Assembly (NCBI GenBank): GCA_020631435.1
Contig: JAHDHG010000004.1
Span: forward strand, 1-38,754
Reading direction: 5' to 3'
Source of the DNA: Bacteriovoracaceae bacterium
GTDB lineage: Bacteria; Bdellovibrionota; Bacteriovoracia; Bacteriovoracales; Bacteriovoracaceae
DNA: 38,754 bases
The position numbers were made by a program, and so were the translations under genes. Under the pieces are notes generated by a model, which was not told the DNA's origin, made no database searches, and saw nothing but the letters and a program-made list of their open reading frames with translations. The stretch's first letter is position 1. Each line of letters begins with the position of its first letter. Below, one piece after another: positions 1 through 9,379 of this stretch.

Positions 1-59
1 AAATGTTGGGGTTGTTTTCAGCAGGTTCGCTGAGGAGGTTTCGGTGGATTTGGGTCAAA

Positions 60-136
60 TGGCTGGGGAGGAGGGACTCGAACCCTCGACACATGGATTA
101 ACAGTCCACCGCTCTAACCAACTGAGCTACACCCCA
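60..136 (-). tRNA. tRNA-Asn (anticodon GTT), CCA encoded
   Basis: Reverse complement folds as a cloverleaf: TGGGGTG TA GCTC..GAGC, anticodon stem with CTGTTAA loop, T arm GAGGG TTCGAGT CCCTC, acceptor CTCCCCA G CCA. One U-U mismatch in the acceptor stem. Confidence 0.93.
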
Positions 137-198
137 TTAGATTTAATCCGTTTAAAATTTATATTAATATCTCTAAACTTTGTCTACGATTTTCTAGA

Positions 199-1212
199 TT
201 ATAAATAGATCAATTCAATCTCTTTTTCAGCTTCCAGGTACCTTTGAGTCATTTCAGAATTTTCTAAACAAAGAGTGTTTTCCCTGTGAGAGCCTCTAGC
301 TTTAAATCCAATGAATTCTTTATCTTTATTAGATCTGATTAAAAACTGATCAGTCATCATATCTGCATTGTCTGTATATTCAAAATTCTGCTTAATTTTA
401 TTTTTTATAGGCTTAATCTCTTCAAGCATAGATCTGTAATGAGGACCTCCATCAAATGGGTCAATTTGCTCAATATATTTAAATCCAATCTTTTCAAGCA
501 TATTCTTCAAAGGAACCGTATTTTTATTGACGGCACCTATGGCTTGCTGAGCTTTTTCAGAAAGTAAGTTTGCATAGATATTTTCAGCAGGGAAAAGATT
601 TAAGATAAATTCTTTATTCTTCCTACTGAGGATATCAGCTTTTTGATATTCCATATTAAAAAATTTCTTTCCTAATGCTTCCCACAATGGAGCTGATCCA
701 TCTTCGTTGAAGGGAGGTAAGAGTTCGGCATGAACCTCTTTTCTAAAATGAACTTGATTAAAGGCCATATATAAAAACCTAGAGAAAGCAATTTGCTTGC
801 CTAGCTTTTCACTGTTTCCCCTGTACTTTGGTGCCAGGACGAGGCCTCCAATTTCTGTAGGGCCCTCTGTTTCAACATGAAGTCTTAGAGTCGTATGAGT
901 GAAATCCTGATCTACGGAATAACTTCTTCTGTATTCTTTTCCAACTTTGAGTGCAAAATGTGGAATACTTGAAGTACCGTGCTGGGAGTGAATAACACTA
1001 GTTCCAATAACTTTATTTTCTGAAAGGTCTTCAAGAACAAAAAGAAAAGTATTCTGAGGATTAAAATCATTTGAAGTAAATGAATTAATAGACTTATGTA
1101 TATTCTTGGTTAATTTTTCAATGTCGTTTGGCAGGTTTAAAAAGTTTTCAAGCTTACTTAATTCATAGAGATCTTCTAAATCCTCTTTTTTTGCCTGTCT
1201 TACTATATACAT
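199..1212 (-). CDS. astA: Arginine N-succinyltransferase family protein (AstA-like)
   Basis: 337 aa ORF with AstA-like N-terminus (MYIVRQAKKEDLEDLYELSKL) and 'GTSVIHSQHGTSSIPHFALKVG...GGLVLAPKYRGNSEKLGKQIAFSRFLYM' architecture. Confidence 0.8.
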   Translation of the reverse strand: MYIVRQAKKEDLEDLYELSKLENFLNLPNDIEKLTKNIHKSINSFTSNDFNPQNTFLFVLEDLSENKVIGTSVIHSQHGTSSIPHFALKVGKEYRRSYSVDQDFTHTTLRLHVETEGPTEIGGLVLAPKYRGNSEKLGKQIAFSRFLYMAFNQVHFRKEVHAELLPPFNEDGSAPLWEALGKKFFNMEYQKADILSRKNKEFILNLFPAENIYANLLSEKAQQAIGAVNKNTVPLKNMLEKIGFKYIEQIDPFDGGPHYRSMLEEIKPIKNKIKQNFEYTDNADMMTDQFLIRSNKDKEFIGFKARGSHRENTLCLENSEMTQRYLEAEKEIELIYL

Positions 1213-1312
1213 GATTTTTGCAGCATAGCTTTAATCCATTACTTAGCAAATAACGCGAAGCAAATATGAGTTAACTAATTGAAGCTAAATGGTTAGAATG
1301 GGCTTGTAATTT

Positions 1313-1981
1313 ATGAAACAGGGTTTAAGCCAATTAGAAACATTATACTCCAAAGGGCAATTTAAAGAAGGTCTTAGTTTTCTTGAGTCCATGAAACCAG
1401 AACTTGATTTAGGTGTTTATCATTATAACAAAGGAACCTTTTTATCAAAATTAAATGAATTCGCTGAAGCAAGACTTCATTTTGAAAAGGCCAAAGATTT
1501 TAATTTTTCATCAAATGTCCTTGAGAATAACTTACAAGTAGTAAAAAACAATTTAGGAGTTATCGAATTAGAAAAGGCAAATTCAAATTTTGAATTTATT
1601 TACAATTTATTTGATTCTATTTCAAAAGATTATTATCTGCTTTTCTTTTTATTATTTATTTTAATTTCTCTAGTGGTCATAAAAAGATATAAAAATATTT
1701 CATTAGCTATTTTCTTGTTATTTCTCTCTATAGTTCCATTGGGAATACAAAAGTTTTTAGACAATCAATATAAACAAGCGATAGTCCTTTCAGAGAAGCC
1801 TATATTTGATGGGCCATCTGAGATTTTTGAGCAAATATCAGAAGCGCCAAAGGGTGCTAAAGTTTTACTAAGTGATAGTAGAGAAAATGATTGGTTTTTA
1901 ATAAATTACCCAGAATCTTTAAGAGGCTGGGTTAAGTTAAGTAACGAAAGTTTTTTAAAGGAAAACAAAAATGTTCATTAG
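1313..1981 (+). CDS. TPR + two TM + SH3-like protein (BatE-like)
   Basis: N-terminal TPR-like region, hydrophobic segments YLLFFLLFILISLVVI and ISLAIFLLFLSIVPLGI, C-terminal SH3-like 'WFLINYPESLRGWVKLSNES'. Confidence 0.6.
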   Translation: MKQGLSQLETLYSKGQFKEGLSFLESMKPELDLGVYHYNKGTFLSKLNEFAEARLHFEKAKDFNFSSNVLENNLQVVKNNLGVIELEKANSNFEFIYNLFDSISKDYYLLFFLLFILISLVVIKRYKNISLAIFLLFLSIVPLGIQKFLDNQYKQAIVLSEKPIFDGPSEIFEQISEAPKGAKVLLSDSRENDWFLINYPESLRGWVKLSNESFLKENKNVH

Positions 1982-2723
1982 ATTTTTTTTAGTTTTTTTG
2001 TTGGCTTCATGTTCATCTGTAGATACAAAAAGTGTTCAAGGGAAAACAGATGCTGAACTTTTGTATAATCAAGCAAAACTCTTAGCTTCTAAGAAAAGCT
2101 ATACGGTTGCATTAGAGAAGATAAAGACAATTAGATCAAAATATCCTTATAGCTATTTTGCAACCCCTGCAGAACTCCTAGGTGCTGATATTCTTTTTAA
2201 GCAAGGAAATTATTTAGAGGCAGCAACTTCATATCATGTATTTAGAGAGCTTCATCCGAGATACCAGGAAATGGATTATGTTCTATTTATGATTGCCCAA
2301 TCTTATTTCAAGCAAATGCCATCGACTGCTGATAGAGATATTTCTATGACTCAAAGAGCAATTAGATCTTATGGTGAAATGTTAGCTAGATTTCCTAATT
2401 CCCCCAATAGCAAAGAAGCAGTTAAAAATTTAGAAATTTGCAAGAAAATGGTTGTTGATAAAGAGAAAAATATTGCAGATTTTTATTTTAAGACAAAAAA
2501 TTATGAAGCTGCACGTTACAGGTATCTTCATATTGCTAATAGATTTAAAGAACCTGACATTTCTAACTATTCAAAAGTCAAAATTGTGGAAACCTCATAT
2601 TTACTTAAAGATTATCCTATGTGCTTAAACTATATTAAAATGTTTGCAACTACTCTAAGTAAGGAGTCAACTGCCGTTGCAGATGGTTATGTAACTAAGT
2701 GTAGCAAAGCTTTAAAAAAATAG
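1971..2723 (+). CDS. TPR outer-membrane lipoprotein (BamD/YfiO-like)
   Basis: Lipobox LLASCSS; TPR pattern 'YNQAKLLASKKSYTVALEKIKTIRSKYPYSYFATPAELLGADILFKQGNYLEAATSYHVFRELHP' typical of BamD-like proteins. Confidence 0.7.
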   Translation: MFIRFFLVFLLASCSSVDTKSVQGKTDAELLYNQAKLLASKKSYTVALEKIKTIRSKYPYSYFATPAELLGADILFKQGNYLEAATSYHVFRELHPRYQEMDYVLFMIAQSYFKQMPSTADRDISMTQRAIRSYGEMLARFPNSPNSKEAVKNLEICKKMVVDKEKNIADFYFKTKNYEAARYRYLHIANRFKEPDISNYSKVKIVETSYLLKDYPMCLNYIKMFATTLSKESTAVADGYVTKCSKALKK

Positions 2724-2735
2724 AGGGTTAAAGAG

Positions 2736-3461
2736 TTGAGATTAAAATCTGAGGTTAAGCATTTAAAAGAAAAAGCCAAAAAATTTTATTATGAGGCTCA
2801 ATATACAAAGAGTTTAAATGTTCTCAATGAAGTACTTACTTTTGAGAGAAATGATGATGAAATTTACTTCTACAAAGCTAATATTCATCATATTCAAGGG
2901 AAAATTGGTTCAGCAATTGATTGTTTTAAAAGCGTTCTTAAGTTAAATCCAGATCATACGGATGCAATGATTAGCTTATCTGTTCTTTATAATGATATTG
3001 GTAAGTACGAAGAGGCTCAGAAGTATTTCAACCAAGCCAATTCCAAAGTTAAAAATGGATCAAATGGAGTTGTAGATAATCATATCAATAAGAAATTCGC
3101 TGGACTTCATTTTGAGATTGCTGAAATGTATTTTGCTTATGGAAGATTTGATGAAGCTTTGAGAGAGTATTCTAAGGCTTCAACTCTTTCTCCTAATAAT
3201 TTAGAAATAAGAATTAAAACTGCTAAAACTCTGGATAAAAAAGGTTTTAAATCTAAAGCACAAGATGAGCTGGTGAAATTAAAATCAGAATATCCAACAT
3301 CTCTACCTGTGAGATTAGCATTAGGGATTCATTACTATTCCAAAGGTAAGATTCTTGAAGCTCAATCTGAATGGAATTTTATTTTAAATAAAGATCCAGG
3401 AAATAAAGAAGCAAGAATGTATCTTACACTTTCGAAGTCTGCCACAGAAGTCTCATTGTAA
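2736..3461 (+). CDS. Tetratricopeptide repeat protein
   Basis: Multiple TPR motifs; TTG start close after the preceding gene. Confidence 0.75.
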   Translation: MRLKSEVKHLKEKAKKFYYEAQYTKSLNVLNEVLTFERNDDEIYFYKANIHHIQGKIGSAIDCFKSVLKLNPDHTDAMISLSVLYNDIGKYEEAQKYFNQANSKVKNGSNGVVDNHINKKFAGLHFEIAEMYFAYGRFDEALREYSKASTLSPNNLEIRIKTAKTLDKKGFKSKAQDELVKLKSEYPTSLPVRLALGIHYYSKGKILEAQSEWNFILNKDPGNKEARMYLTLSKSATEVSL

Positions 3462-3491
3462 TTTAGAAAAAATTATTTTTAGTTTGAGTTC

Positions 3492-4001
3492 TTATATTTG
3501 AACTGTTTTGAATCTTTTAGGAGAACTTGGAGATTCAGGATTATTTCTAAAGCTTGAAATAGATCTCTTTAATCCGTCATAAACTTTTTCGCTTACTGAA
3601 AGTTTATTATCTTGAAGAACAATTTGTTTCCCTCTTAACGATTTAATATTTACAACTATTGGAGCTTTCATATTTGCTGAAATACATGTTGGATCAGAGG
3701 GAATTGTTAAAATATTATAAATTGCTTTTTCAGAAGAAGATTCATCTAGTTCTAAACAATTAAGATCAGATTTTGGTAATGGAAAATTGCAAGCTTCTGT
3801 AAAAAAGTTAGGTTCAATAATCGGAAAACATACATTGGGTGATTTTGTAGATTGAAGCCAAAGAATTAAACTTGAATCATCTGGGTCAACGATACAAAAA
3901 GAAGTTTCGTTCTCAAAACCTAGAATTCCTTCCGGAAATGAAATTAGTTCTGTTTCATTAACAGATAAATTTCCAAATCTATTTGATTTAATTGAAACCA
4001 A
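3492..4001 (-). CDS. fliW: Flagellar assembly factor FliW
   Basis: FliW-like 'ISFPEGILGFENETSFCIVDPDDSSLILWLQSTKSPNVCFPII'; adjacent to csrA; TTG start with AAAGGAAGAG upstream. Confidence 0.9.
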   Translation of the reverse strand: MVSIKSNRFGNLSVNETELISFPEGILGFENETSFCIVDPDDSSLILWLQSTKSPNVCFPIIEPNFFTEACNFPLPKSDLNCLELDESSSEKAIYNILTIPSDPTCISANMKAPIVVNIKSLRGKQIVLQDNKLSVSEKVYDGLKRSISSFRNNPESPSSPKRFKTVQI

Positions 4002-4114
4002 AGCTCTTCCTTTGTGTAACGCAGTTCACTACTATATGGTTGATGTTAACAGTCGGCTATTTGATGATCAATAGTTTGCGGAGCTTCAAAAACTTTTAAA
4101 AACTGTCATTTCTA

Positions 4115-4339
4115 TTACGAAATATCGTCAGTAAGTCCTTTAAGTCCTTCTTGGCTTGGTTCTAATGAGATCTTATTTTGGTCTTGAATTGCTTGGTAAA
4201 CTTCTTCTCTGTGGATTTTAGTTTCTTTTGGAGCTTTAATACCTAATCTAACTTGCTTGCCTTTAATTTGAACGACAACAATTTTGATATTGTCATCAAT
4301 CGCGATACTCTCGCCAAGCTTCCTTGTTAAAACTAACAT
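4115..4339 (-). CDS. csrA: Carbon storage regulator CsrA
   Basis: Canonical [51 protein letters not shown]. Confidence 0.97.
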   Translation of the reverse strand: MLVLTRKLGESIAIDDNIKIVVVQIKGKQVRLGIKAPKETKIHREEVYQAIQDQNKISLEPSQEGLKGLTDDIS

Positions 4340-4355
4340 AGTTAATCCTCAACTA
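4339..4355 (-). promoter_or_regulatory. Putative CsrA-binding hairpin over the csrA ribosome-binding site/start codon
   Basis: Minus strand TAGTT-GAGGATT-AACTA: 5-bp stem, 7-nt loop presenting GGA of the SD; 3' arm ends on the A of the ATG. Confidence 0.45.
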
Positions 4356-4467
4356 GTTACTACTATTAAACAATAATAGTTTCTGTTTGGTTTATATATG
4401 CAATATTTAGTACTGCTATAGTAGCTTGGCAAGTATAAAGTTAAGATTTTTTAAGATTTTTTCAATT

Positions 4468-4701
4468 TTATGACATGTGATCAATAATTTTATTACTTAG
4501 TGCGTTGATATCAACAGTATAGCTTTTGTTTTCTATCTGTTTTTTTAATTCAAGCACTCTCTCACTGTTATCTATTTCATCTGCTTTATATACTTCAGCC
4601 AAGGCCTTAAGAAAGAATGAGTCATTCGCAACATCAAATCTTTCTTCTATATATATCTTTGAGAATTTTCTTTTTCTAAGAACTTCAAGTTCATTTTGCA
4701 T
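4468..4701 (-). CDS. flgM: Anti-sigma-28 factor FlgM-like
   Basis: 77 aa; C-terminal 'SERVLELKKQIENKSYTVDINALSNKIIDHM' resembles the FlgM signature; neighbours csrA/fliW. Confidence 0.7.
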   Translation of the reverse strand: MQNELEVLRKRKFSKIYIEERFDVANDSFFLKALAEVYKADEIDNSERVLELKKQIENKSYTVDINALSNKIIDHMS

Positions 4702-4767
4702 AAAACTTTCCCCGTTATCAGAATTATACTAGAAGGTAGATTATATTGCAGTGCAAGGAAAAAAATT

Positions 4768-5427
4768 CTAGTAAGATTTAGTGATATCTAAGATCCAATT
4801 AATATAAGGCCTTATGTCTACAAAATATTTAAACTGATTAGAGTCACAGTGATTGATACTATTTTGATGGCTTAATTCAGCTTCGAACATAAAACCATGA
4901 AGGAAAACTTCTTTATTTTTATCTACAGAATAAAGACCTCCTCCACTATTTCCAAAACAAGAATTATCTGGAGATTTAATTTTAATAGTGTTTGGTGATT
5001 CTTCAAAAGATGTAATTTCTGAAAAGCTATTTTTAAAAGTTACATTTTTAGTATATGTGGAAATAAAATTAAAGTTTTCTTCAGAAAGTAAAATCTTGGA
5101 AATTGCAGGATAAAAACTTTTCTTTGAAATATTAAAATTGACTACTTTAAGAAGAGCAATGTCATTTTCATTTAGATTTAACGGATTATAAACATATTCA
5201 TTATGGATAAAGACATCATCAACTAAGTAGACACCTTGATTTGATTTTGGGAAAAATGAATACTTTCTTTTGTCTACTACACAATGAGCTGCAGTAAGTA
5301 TCCAATCTTTGGATAATAGAATTCCTTTACAAAATTGTCCGTTTGAATTTCTTAGTTCAACTTCCCAAGGTATTTGATTCGAATATGAAGAAAAAGAAAT
5401 AAGTAATAGAAGTAAAACTTTTATCAT
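4768..5427 (-). CDS. Secreted trypsin-like (S1) serine protease
   Basis: Signal peptide; catalytic motifs TAAHC, NDIALLK, GNSGGG. Confidence 0.9.
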   Translation of the reverse strand: MIKVLLLLLISFSSYSNQIPWEVELRNSNGQFCKGILLSKDWILTAAHCVVDKRKYSFFPKSNQGVYLVDDVFIHNEYVYNPLNLNENDIALLKVVNFNISKKSFYPAISKILLSEENFNFISTYTKNVTFKNSFSEITSFEESPNTIKIKSPDNSCFGNSGGGLYSVDKNKEVFLHGFMFEAELSHQNSINHCDSNQFKYFVDIRPYINWILDITKSY

Positions 5428-5529
5428 AAATCTAATTATGACTTAGATATTGTTCATGAGTTTAAAAATTGAAATTTTTACTACTTAGCTAAGAAATTGT
5501 ATAAATAATGAACAAACAAGTAGGTAATA

Positions 5530-5739
5530 ATGACTAAAAAAACAAGCTTTGAGGCGAATTTAGCTGAATTAGAGAAGATGGTTTCTGGACTTGAGTCTGG
5601 TGATATGAGTTTAGAAGAAAGTCTTAAAAACTTTGAGAAATGTGTGAAGTATTATAAGGCCTGTAGAGATTATTTATCTAAAGCAGAAAAAAAGATAAAA
5701 GTACTCGCTGAGAATTTAGAGGAAGAAGATTTTGATTAA
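5530..5739 (+). CDS. xseB: Exodeoxyribonuclease VII small subunit
   Basis: MTKKTSFEANLAELEKMVSGLESGDMSLEESLKNFEKCVKYYKACRDYLSKAEKKI: canonical XseB. Confidence 0.95.
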   Translation: MTKKTSFEANLAELEKMVSGLESGDMSLEESLKNFEKCVKYYKACRDYLSKAEKKIKVLAENLEEEDFD

Positions 5740-6412
5740 GGTTTTCTTTTTTATTTTTCTTTCATGCTCTGGAATTCAACCTATCTTCAAGAACGAAGAA
5801 ATCATTGTTCCTTCTGAAAAGTCATCACAAGATTTTGAGAACAAAGAAGAATTCTCACTTTCTAAAAAACCTCTTGAGATTGATTTGATCTTATTAGGCA
5901 ATGGATTTAATTCATTGAGTCTCTCTTCGATCTTTAAATTTATTGAAGATGAAAAAATTATAATTAAAAGAATTAATGGAAAGGGTTTTGGGCTAGTCTT
6001 GTCAGAGCTTTATAAAGAAAAAAGAAAATCAAATCTTATTGATTGGCTTATATATAAAAACTTTAATAATCTAGAGTCCTCTTCTCTTGGCCTAGAAAAT
6101 AAGTTTTCTGAGGCAGTGACAAAGCTAATTTATAAAGAATTTAAAAATTCTGATATCAAAAACCAATTAGTTAATGAAACAAGCTTGTTGAAATCCAGTA
6201 CAGATTATGATGATAGCAATTGTTTAGAGTTTGAACCTGAAGAGAACAATAAAATTTGGTGTATTTTCATGGGTATTCAAGATCGAACCGAGGATTTAAC
6301 AGAGAATACCCGAGTTTTTGAGTTGTCTGGGATTGGGAATTCTCAAGATTCACTTGTAGATATTTTAGAGCGAGGTAAAATTTATTTTAAGGAATCCTTA
6401 ATAAAAGAGTAA
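5732..6412 (+). CDS. Putative lipoprotein, possibly a degenerate patatin-like protein
   Basis: TTG start; FFFIFLSCSG lipobox-like N-terminus; overlaps xseB by 8 bp. Confidence 0.55.
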   Translation: MIKVFFFIFLSCSGIQPIFKNEEIIVPSEKSSQDFENKEEFSLSKKPLEIDLILLGNGFNSLSLSSIFKFIEDEKIIIKRINGKGFGLVLSELYKEKRKSNLIDWLIYKNFNNLESSSLGLENKFSEAVTKLIYKEFKNSDIKNQLVNETSLLKSSTDYDDSNCLEFEPEENNKIWCIFMGIQDRTEDLTENTRVFELSGIGNSQDSLVDILERGKIYFKESLIKE

Positions 6413-6414
6413 GT

Positions 6415-9027
6415 TTGAAAAAATTTTTTAAATACTTCGTATTACCATCAACATTAATAATTTTTTTAGTAATTGGTTTTTTTGCCTATAACTTTTACGT
6501 GAACTTTGACTTACCTGACGTTGAAAAGTTAAAAGAATTTTCACCACCCGTAACTTCTAAAATTTACTCGCGAGAAGGAAAAATTTTATTAGAAACAGGT
6601 AAAGAGAAAAGAGAGCTGGTAAAACTTGCTGATTTGCCACAAGTTTTAGTTGATGCGTTTATTGCTGCGGAAGATGGAAACTATTATAATCATAATGGTG
6701 TCGATTATATGGGTGTCCTAAGGGCTGCTTGGGCAAACCTAAAAGCGGGAAGGATTGTTCAAGGTGGGAGTACAATTACTCAACAAGTTGCAAAGAGTTT
6801 GCTTCTGACTAATGAAAGATCTTTTAAAAGAAAACTTAAAGATTTTATATTGGCTCAACATATAGAAAAAAAGTTTTCTAAGGATGAAATTCTTTATCTC
6901 TATTTGAATCAAGTTTATTTTGGTGGTGGATATCATGGAGTTAAAGCTGCTGTTAAAGGTTATTTCGATAAAGAGCCAACGGAAGTTACTGTTGCTGAAT
7001 CTGCATTGCTTGCCGGTTTATTGGTTGCTCCTGGAAAGTATTCACCATACTTAAAACCTAAATATGCTAAAAGAAGACAAACTTATGTTCTTCAAAGACT
7101 TTTAGCAGAGAAAAAAATCACTCCTGAAGAATATGAAGCTGCTGTCAAAGAAGACATAAGGCTTAGAAATAAAAGAAAAGGAAAACTAAAGGCAACGTAT
7201 TTCACTGAATGGGTAAGAAAAAGATTGGTTGAATTAGTTGGGAAAGACAGATTTCTTACTGAAGGGTTTGAAGTAAAGACGACAGTTTCTCTTGAACTCC
7301 AAGAGTTAGCTGAAAGATCTCTTGAAAGAGGGGTAAGAGAGATAGATAAAAGACAAGGATTTAAAGGCCCTATTAAAAATGTTAAAGATGAAGATCTTAT
7401 ACAATTTATTTTTGAAGCTCAGAATACATTTTTGAAAGAGTCCTCAAAGTTTTCATACTTTACAGCTGATGGTGAAAGAAAGTTTGAGCTGGAAATGAAT
7501 TCAGGATCTGAAGAAGAGAGAATTAAAAAAATTCAAAACAAAATTGATCTTGATGGTTCATTTAAAAAAGCAATGAATTTAAATATTGTTCTGGGAAATA
7601 CTAAAGATGAATTTGATAGATCTCTAAAATCTATTAAGAAAAAACATGATTATGAAGCTGTTGTCTTAGAAATAAATGATAAAAGAAAAAGAATTTTTGT
7701 CGATATTGGTGGAGTGAGAGGAGTGATTACTGAGAAGTTTCACTCTTGGGCAAAAAAGAGATTGATTTCTTCAAAAAGAGAGCAAAATCCAAGCTACAAA
7801 AGAATATCTGATTACCTAAAAGTAGGAGATGTCATTACAGTTAGGGCAGTTGGTGAAGAAAAAATTAGAATGTCTAAGTTTATTCCTAAAAAGAAAATGA
7901 AGGGAACTGATTTTGACTCTATTGTATCAGAATTAAATTATAGAATTTTTAAATTGGAACAAGTTCCAGAGACTCAAGCTTCATTGGTATCTATAGATCC
8001 TCATACTGGTCATATACTAGCAATGGTGGGTGGAACTGATTTTTCTAAATCTCAATTTAACAGAGCCATTCAAGCAAAAAGACAGCCAGGCTCAGCATTT
8101 AAACCTTTTGTTTATGCCGCTGCATTAGAAGAAGGTTATACGCCGGTGAGCACTATTCTAGATACACCTCAAGCTCTAGATGGAGTAGATGATATTGATT
8201 GGAAGCCTAGAAATTATGATGGTGACTTTAAAGGTTTTGTTACACTAAGAAAATGTTTAGAGCAATCTAGAAATGTTCCTACAGTTACTTTGCTTAGAGA
8301 CATTGGTCTTAAGACCATGAATAAGTATTTAAAAAAATATGGATTTAGCTTAAGTAGAGAAATTGATCTTAGTATAGCTCTTGGCTCTTTTGGTTTTACT
8401 CTTTTAGATATGACTAATAGGTACTCAATGTTTCCAAACGGAGGATATCAGGTCCCTTCAATTTCTATACTTTCAGTTAAAGATCAAAATGGAAAAGAAT
8501 ATGAGCTAGAGAAAAAGCCTGAAGTTCTTCAAAAGAAAGTTATTGATAGTAAAATTTCTTTTATTATGACTCAGCTTTTAAATGGAGTTATCAGAAGAGG
8601 GACAGGAACTGCTGCAAATCATGTGAGTAGACATATTGGTGGCAAGACTGGAACAACGAATGATTATATTGATGCATGGTTTGTTGGTTTTTCAAAAGAT
8701 TTAGTTACAGGTGTATGGACAGGTTTAGATGATAATAAATCTCTTGGTTATGATGAATCAGGTGGTAAAGCTGCACTTCCTATTTGGGTTGATTTTATGA
8801 AGCCTGCTTTAAAAATAAAAATTCCTCAAAAGTTTGATCTACCAGAAGGACTTGTTGAACTTGCTATTAATAGAGACACAGGCAAAATTGCTGAAGTTGG
8901 CCTTGAAGAAGGAGTCGTCAAGGAGTTTTTTGTAAAAGGAACAGAACCTGGAGGAGAGTTCAGTGAGGATAAAAAGCTCGATAAACTCGAAATAATTGAT
9001 GATGATGACTATTTTTCAAATCAATAA
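6415..9027 (+). CDS. mrcA: Penicillin-binding protein 1A (glycosyltransferase/transpeptidase)
   Basis: GT51 motifs EDGNYYNHNGVD, GGSTITQQVAK; transpeptidase SAFK, SRN, KTGTT. Confidence 0.95.
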   Translation: MKKFFKYFVLPSTLIIFLVIGFFAYNFYVNFDLPDVEKLKEFSPPVTSKIYSREGKILLETGKEKRELVKLADLPQVLVDAFIAAEDGNYYNHNGVDYMGVLRAAWANLKAGRIVQGGSTITQQVAKSLLLTNERSFKRKLKDFILAQHIEKKFSKDEILYLYLNQVYFGGGYHGVKAAVKGYFDKEPTEVTVAESALLAGLLVAPGKYSPYLKPKYAKRRQTYVLQRLLAEKKITPEEYEAAVKEDIRLRNKRKGKLKATYFTEWVRKRLVELVGKDRFLTEGFEVKTTVSLELQELAERSLERGVREIDKRQGFKGPIKNVKDEDLIQFIFEAQNTFLKESSKFSYFTADGERKFELEMNSGSEEERIKKIQNKIDLDGSFKKAMNLNIVLGNTKDEFDRSLKSIKKKHDYEAVVLEINDKRKRIFVDIGGVRGVITEKFHSWAKKRLISSKREQNPSYKRISDYLKVGDVITVRAVGEEKIRMSKFIPKKKMKGTDFDSIVSELNYRIFKLEQVPETQASLVSIDPHTGHILAMVGGTDFSKSQFNRAIQAKRQPGSAFKPFVYAAALEEGYTPVSTILDTPQALDGVDDIDWKPRNYDGDFKGFVTLRKCLEQSRNVPTVTLLRDIGLKTMNKYLKKYGFSLSREIDLSIALGSFGFTLLDMTNRYSMFPNGGYQVPSISILSVKDQNGKEYELEKKPEVLQKKVIDSKISFIMTQLLNGVIRRGTGTAANHVSRHIGGKTGTTNDYIDAWFVGFSKDLVTGVWTGLDDNKSLGYDESGGKAALPIWVDFMKPALKIKIPQKFDLPEGLVELAINRDTGKIAEVGLEEGVVKEFFVKGTEPGGEFSEDKKLDKLEIIDDDDYFSNQ

Positions 9028-9100
9028 AAAATCCTCTTTACTTGGTGTTATTTTTTTACAATACTCTTGATCGACTTAATCCCTAATGTTCAAGGAATAA

Positions 9101-9379
9101 ATGGAAGCGATTCAACTTTTAAACACTGCAATTGTAAAATCTAAAGAATTAAAAATTGATGATTCATATGAAGAAAGATTAAAAAAAGTTTGTGAATCTC
9201 CTGCTGTTGAACATTTAAATAAAGCTATTCAAAACTTGTCTTCATCAGCAAATTTAACTCATGATGAGTCTGCACAAATGATTACTAATTTAATAAAAGA
9301 TTTAGATTCTATTTGGTCTGATTATGTAATGATGGAAGGGATTGATTCTCTAAAGAATATGCTTAATTCTTCAAACTAA
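9101..9379 (+). CDS. Hypothetical protein
   Basis: 92 aa helical ORF in a defined intergenic slot; 4-bp tail-to-tail overlap with the next gene. Confidence 0.55.
   Translation: MEAIQLLNTAIVKSKELKIDDSYEERLKKVCESPAVEHLNKAIQNLSSSANLTHDESAQMITNLIKDLDSIWSDYVMMEGIDSLKNMLNSSN

Noticed and set aside
4526-4732. Plus-strand ORF opposite flgM
   Set aside because: Antisense to the FlgM-like gene; low-complexity Ser/Leu composition
6739-6936. Minus-strand ORF inside the PBP1A gene (similarly 10942-11136, 25357-25659, 18059-18337, 28271-28459, 35088-35288, 36243-36485)
   Set aside because: Fully antisense to strongly supported coding genes, with no recognisable domains
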